Below are positions 63,777-64,000 of a stretch of 64,000 nucleotides of DNA, in pieces (within the stretch, counting starts at the first letter, position 1; the number at the start of each line of letters is the position of its first letter). The notes below the pieces were generated by a model. The model was given only the letters and a program-made list of their open reading frames with translations. It ran no database searches and was not told the origin of the DNA. Both the position numbers and the translations under genes were made by a program. The stretch covers positions 133,891 to 197,890 of the forward strand of contig NZ_JBHRXZ010000012.1 in assembly GCF_042648805.1 (NCBI RefSeq), given 5' to 3'. Source of the stretch: Azomonas tarimensis (GTDB lineage: Bacteria; Pseudomonadota; Gammaproteobacteria; Pseudomonadales; Pseudomonadaceae).

Positions 63777-63894
63777 GCTTGACGATGACCTACTCTCACA
63801 TGGGGAGACCCCACACTACCATCGGCGATGCGTCGTTTCACTGCTGAGTTCGGGATGGGATCAGGTGGTTCCGACGCTCTATGGTCGTCAAGCG
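63777..63894 (-). rRNA. rrf: 5S ribosomal RNA
   Basis: Recognised from GAACCACCTGATCCCATCCC, GAACTCAGCAGTGAAACGAC and GATGGTAGTGTGGGGTCTCC on the minus strand. The ends pair as GCTTGACGACC / GGTCATCGTCAAGC. Last gene of a leftward rRNA operon; boundaries are good to a few bases. Confidence 0.95.
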
Positions 63895-64000
63895 ATTGGG
63901 TTGGGGCTTCGCCTTTCAGCGCGGCCCCTGAAGGGTATGTGACAGAGCAGTTGCGATCTGCAAATTTTCGGTGATGTCGGCTTCGACCGCCACCCTCTGT
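63895..64000 (-). other. 23S-5S spacer
   Basis: About 106 bases of transcribed spacer. I do not recognise the 23S 3' end here, so 23S starts beyond the window. Confidence 0.7.

Noticed and set aside
63895..64000. 23S rRNA 3' end
   Set aside because: No recognisable 23S terminal sequence; the bases look like spacer.

Overview
The window is a chromosomal segment of a high-GC gammaproteobacterium of the Pseudomonas lineage (Pseudomonadaceae). The evidence is gene content and order: rlmKL, rmf, pyrD; the moxR/bat cluster; pepN to nadK; cioAB-type oxidase genes; xcpPQ, metZ, purF, cvpA, dedD, folC, accD, trpF, truA, fimV, asd, leuBDC; ibpA; and the lexA2-imuA-imuB-dnaE2 mutagenesis operon. No phage, transposon or CRISPR array is visible.

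Layout. 1-10 kb: rRNA methyltransferase RlmKL (last few residues lie outside the window), ribosome modulation factor, quinone-linked dihydroorotate dehydrogenase, two small-family proteins and a giant NAD-glutamate dehydrogenase. 10.1-16.8 kb: a tightly overlapping MoxR ATPase/Bat operon (five cell-envelope VWA/TPR partners). 16.8-25.4 kb: PepN, two uncharacterised proteins, a rhomboid protease, a phosphoesterase and NAD kinase in one leftward run with stop/start overlaps, then a DUF1853 protein and a PLP enzyme. 25.4-30.8 kb: a coiled-coil protein, a membrane-anchored nitrilase-fold protein and a bd-type quinol oxidase (cioAB) with two tiny genes behind it. 31.0-34.4 kb: two tRNAs, then xcpP and xcpQ. 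34.4-50.2 kb: a leftward housekeeping block (methionine, purine, folate, fatty acid, tryptophan, pseudouridine, FimV, aspartate semialdehyde, leucine). 50.4-54.5 kb: a LysR regulator, a PAS/GGDEF/EAL enzyme and a small heat-shock protein. 54.7-60.4 kb: the SOS mutagenesis operon. 60.7-64 kb: tRNA-Thr, Gly and Tyr, a SPOR protein, coaX, birA, and the 3' end of an rRNA operon (5S).

The most unusual feature is the type II secretin gene. XcpQ here carries an extra Pro/Ala/Gln-rich linker and a C-terminal SPOR (septal peptidoglycan-binding) domain. That domain matches about 45 of 70 positions of the SPOR domain in the dedD-like gene encoded only 3.5 kb away. The xcpPQ pair directly follows tRNA genes, at the place where P. 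aeruginosa has xcpR-Z, and no other type II secretion genes are present in the window. A peptidoglycan-anchored secretin assembled by domain duplication is the best candidate for an undescribed system.

The window is not contiguous sequence. Ten Ns at 60663-60672 join two contigs, and the left contig ends in exactly the 19 bases that follow the 5S terminator at the right end. The join therefore probably hides a collapsed rRNA operon, and gene order across it should not be trusted.
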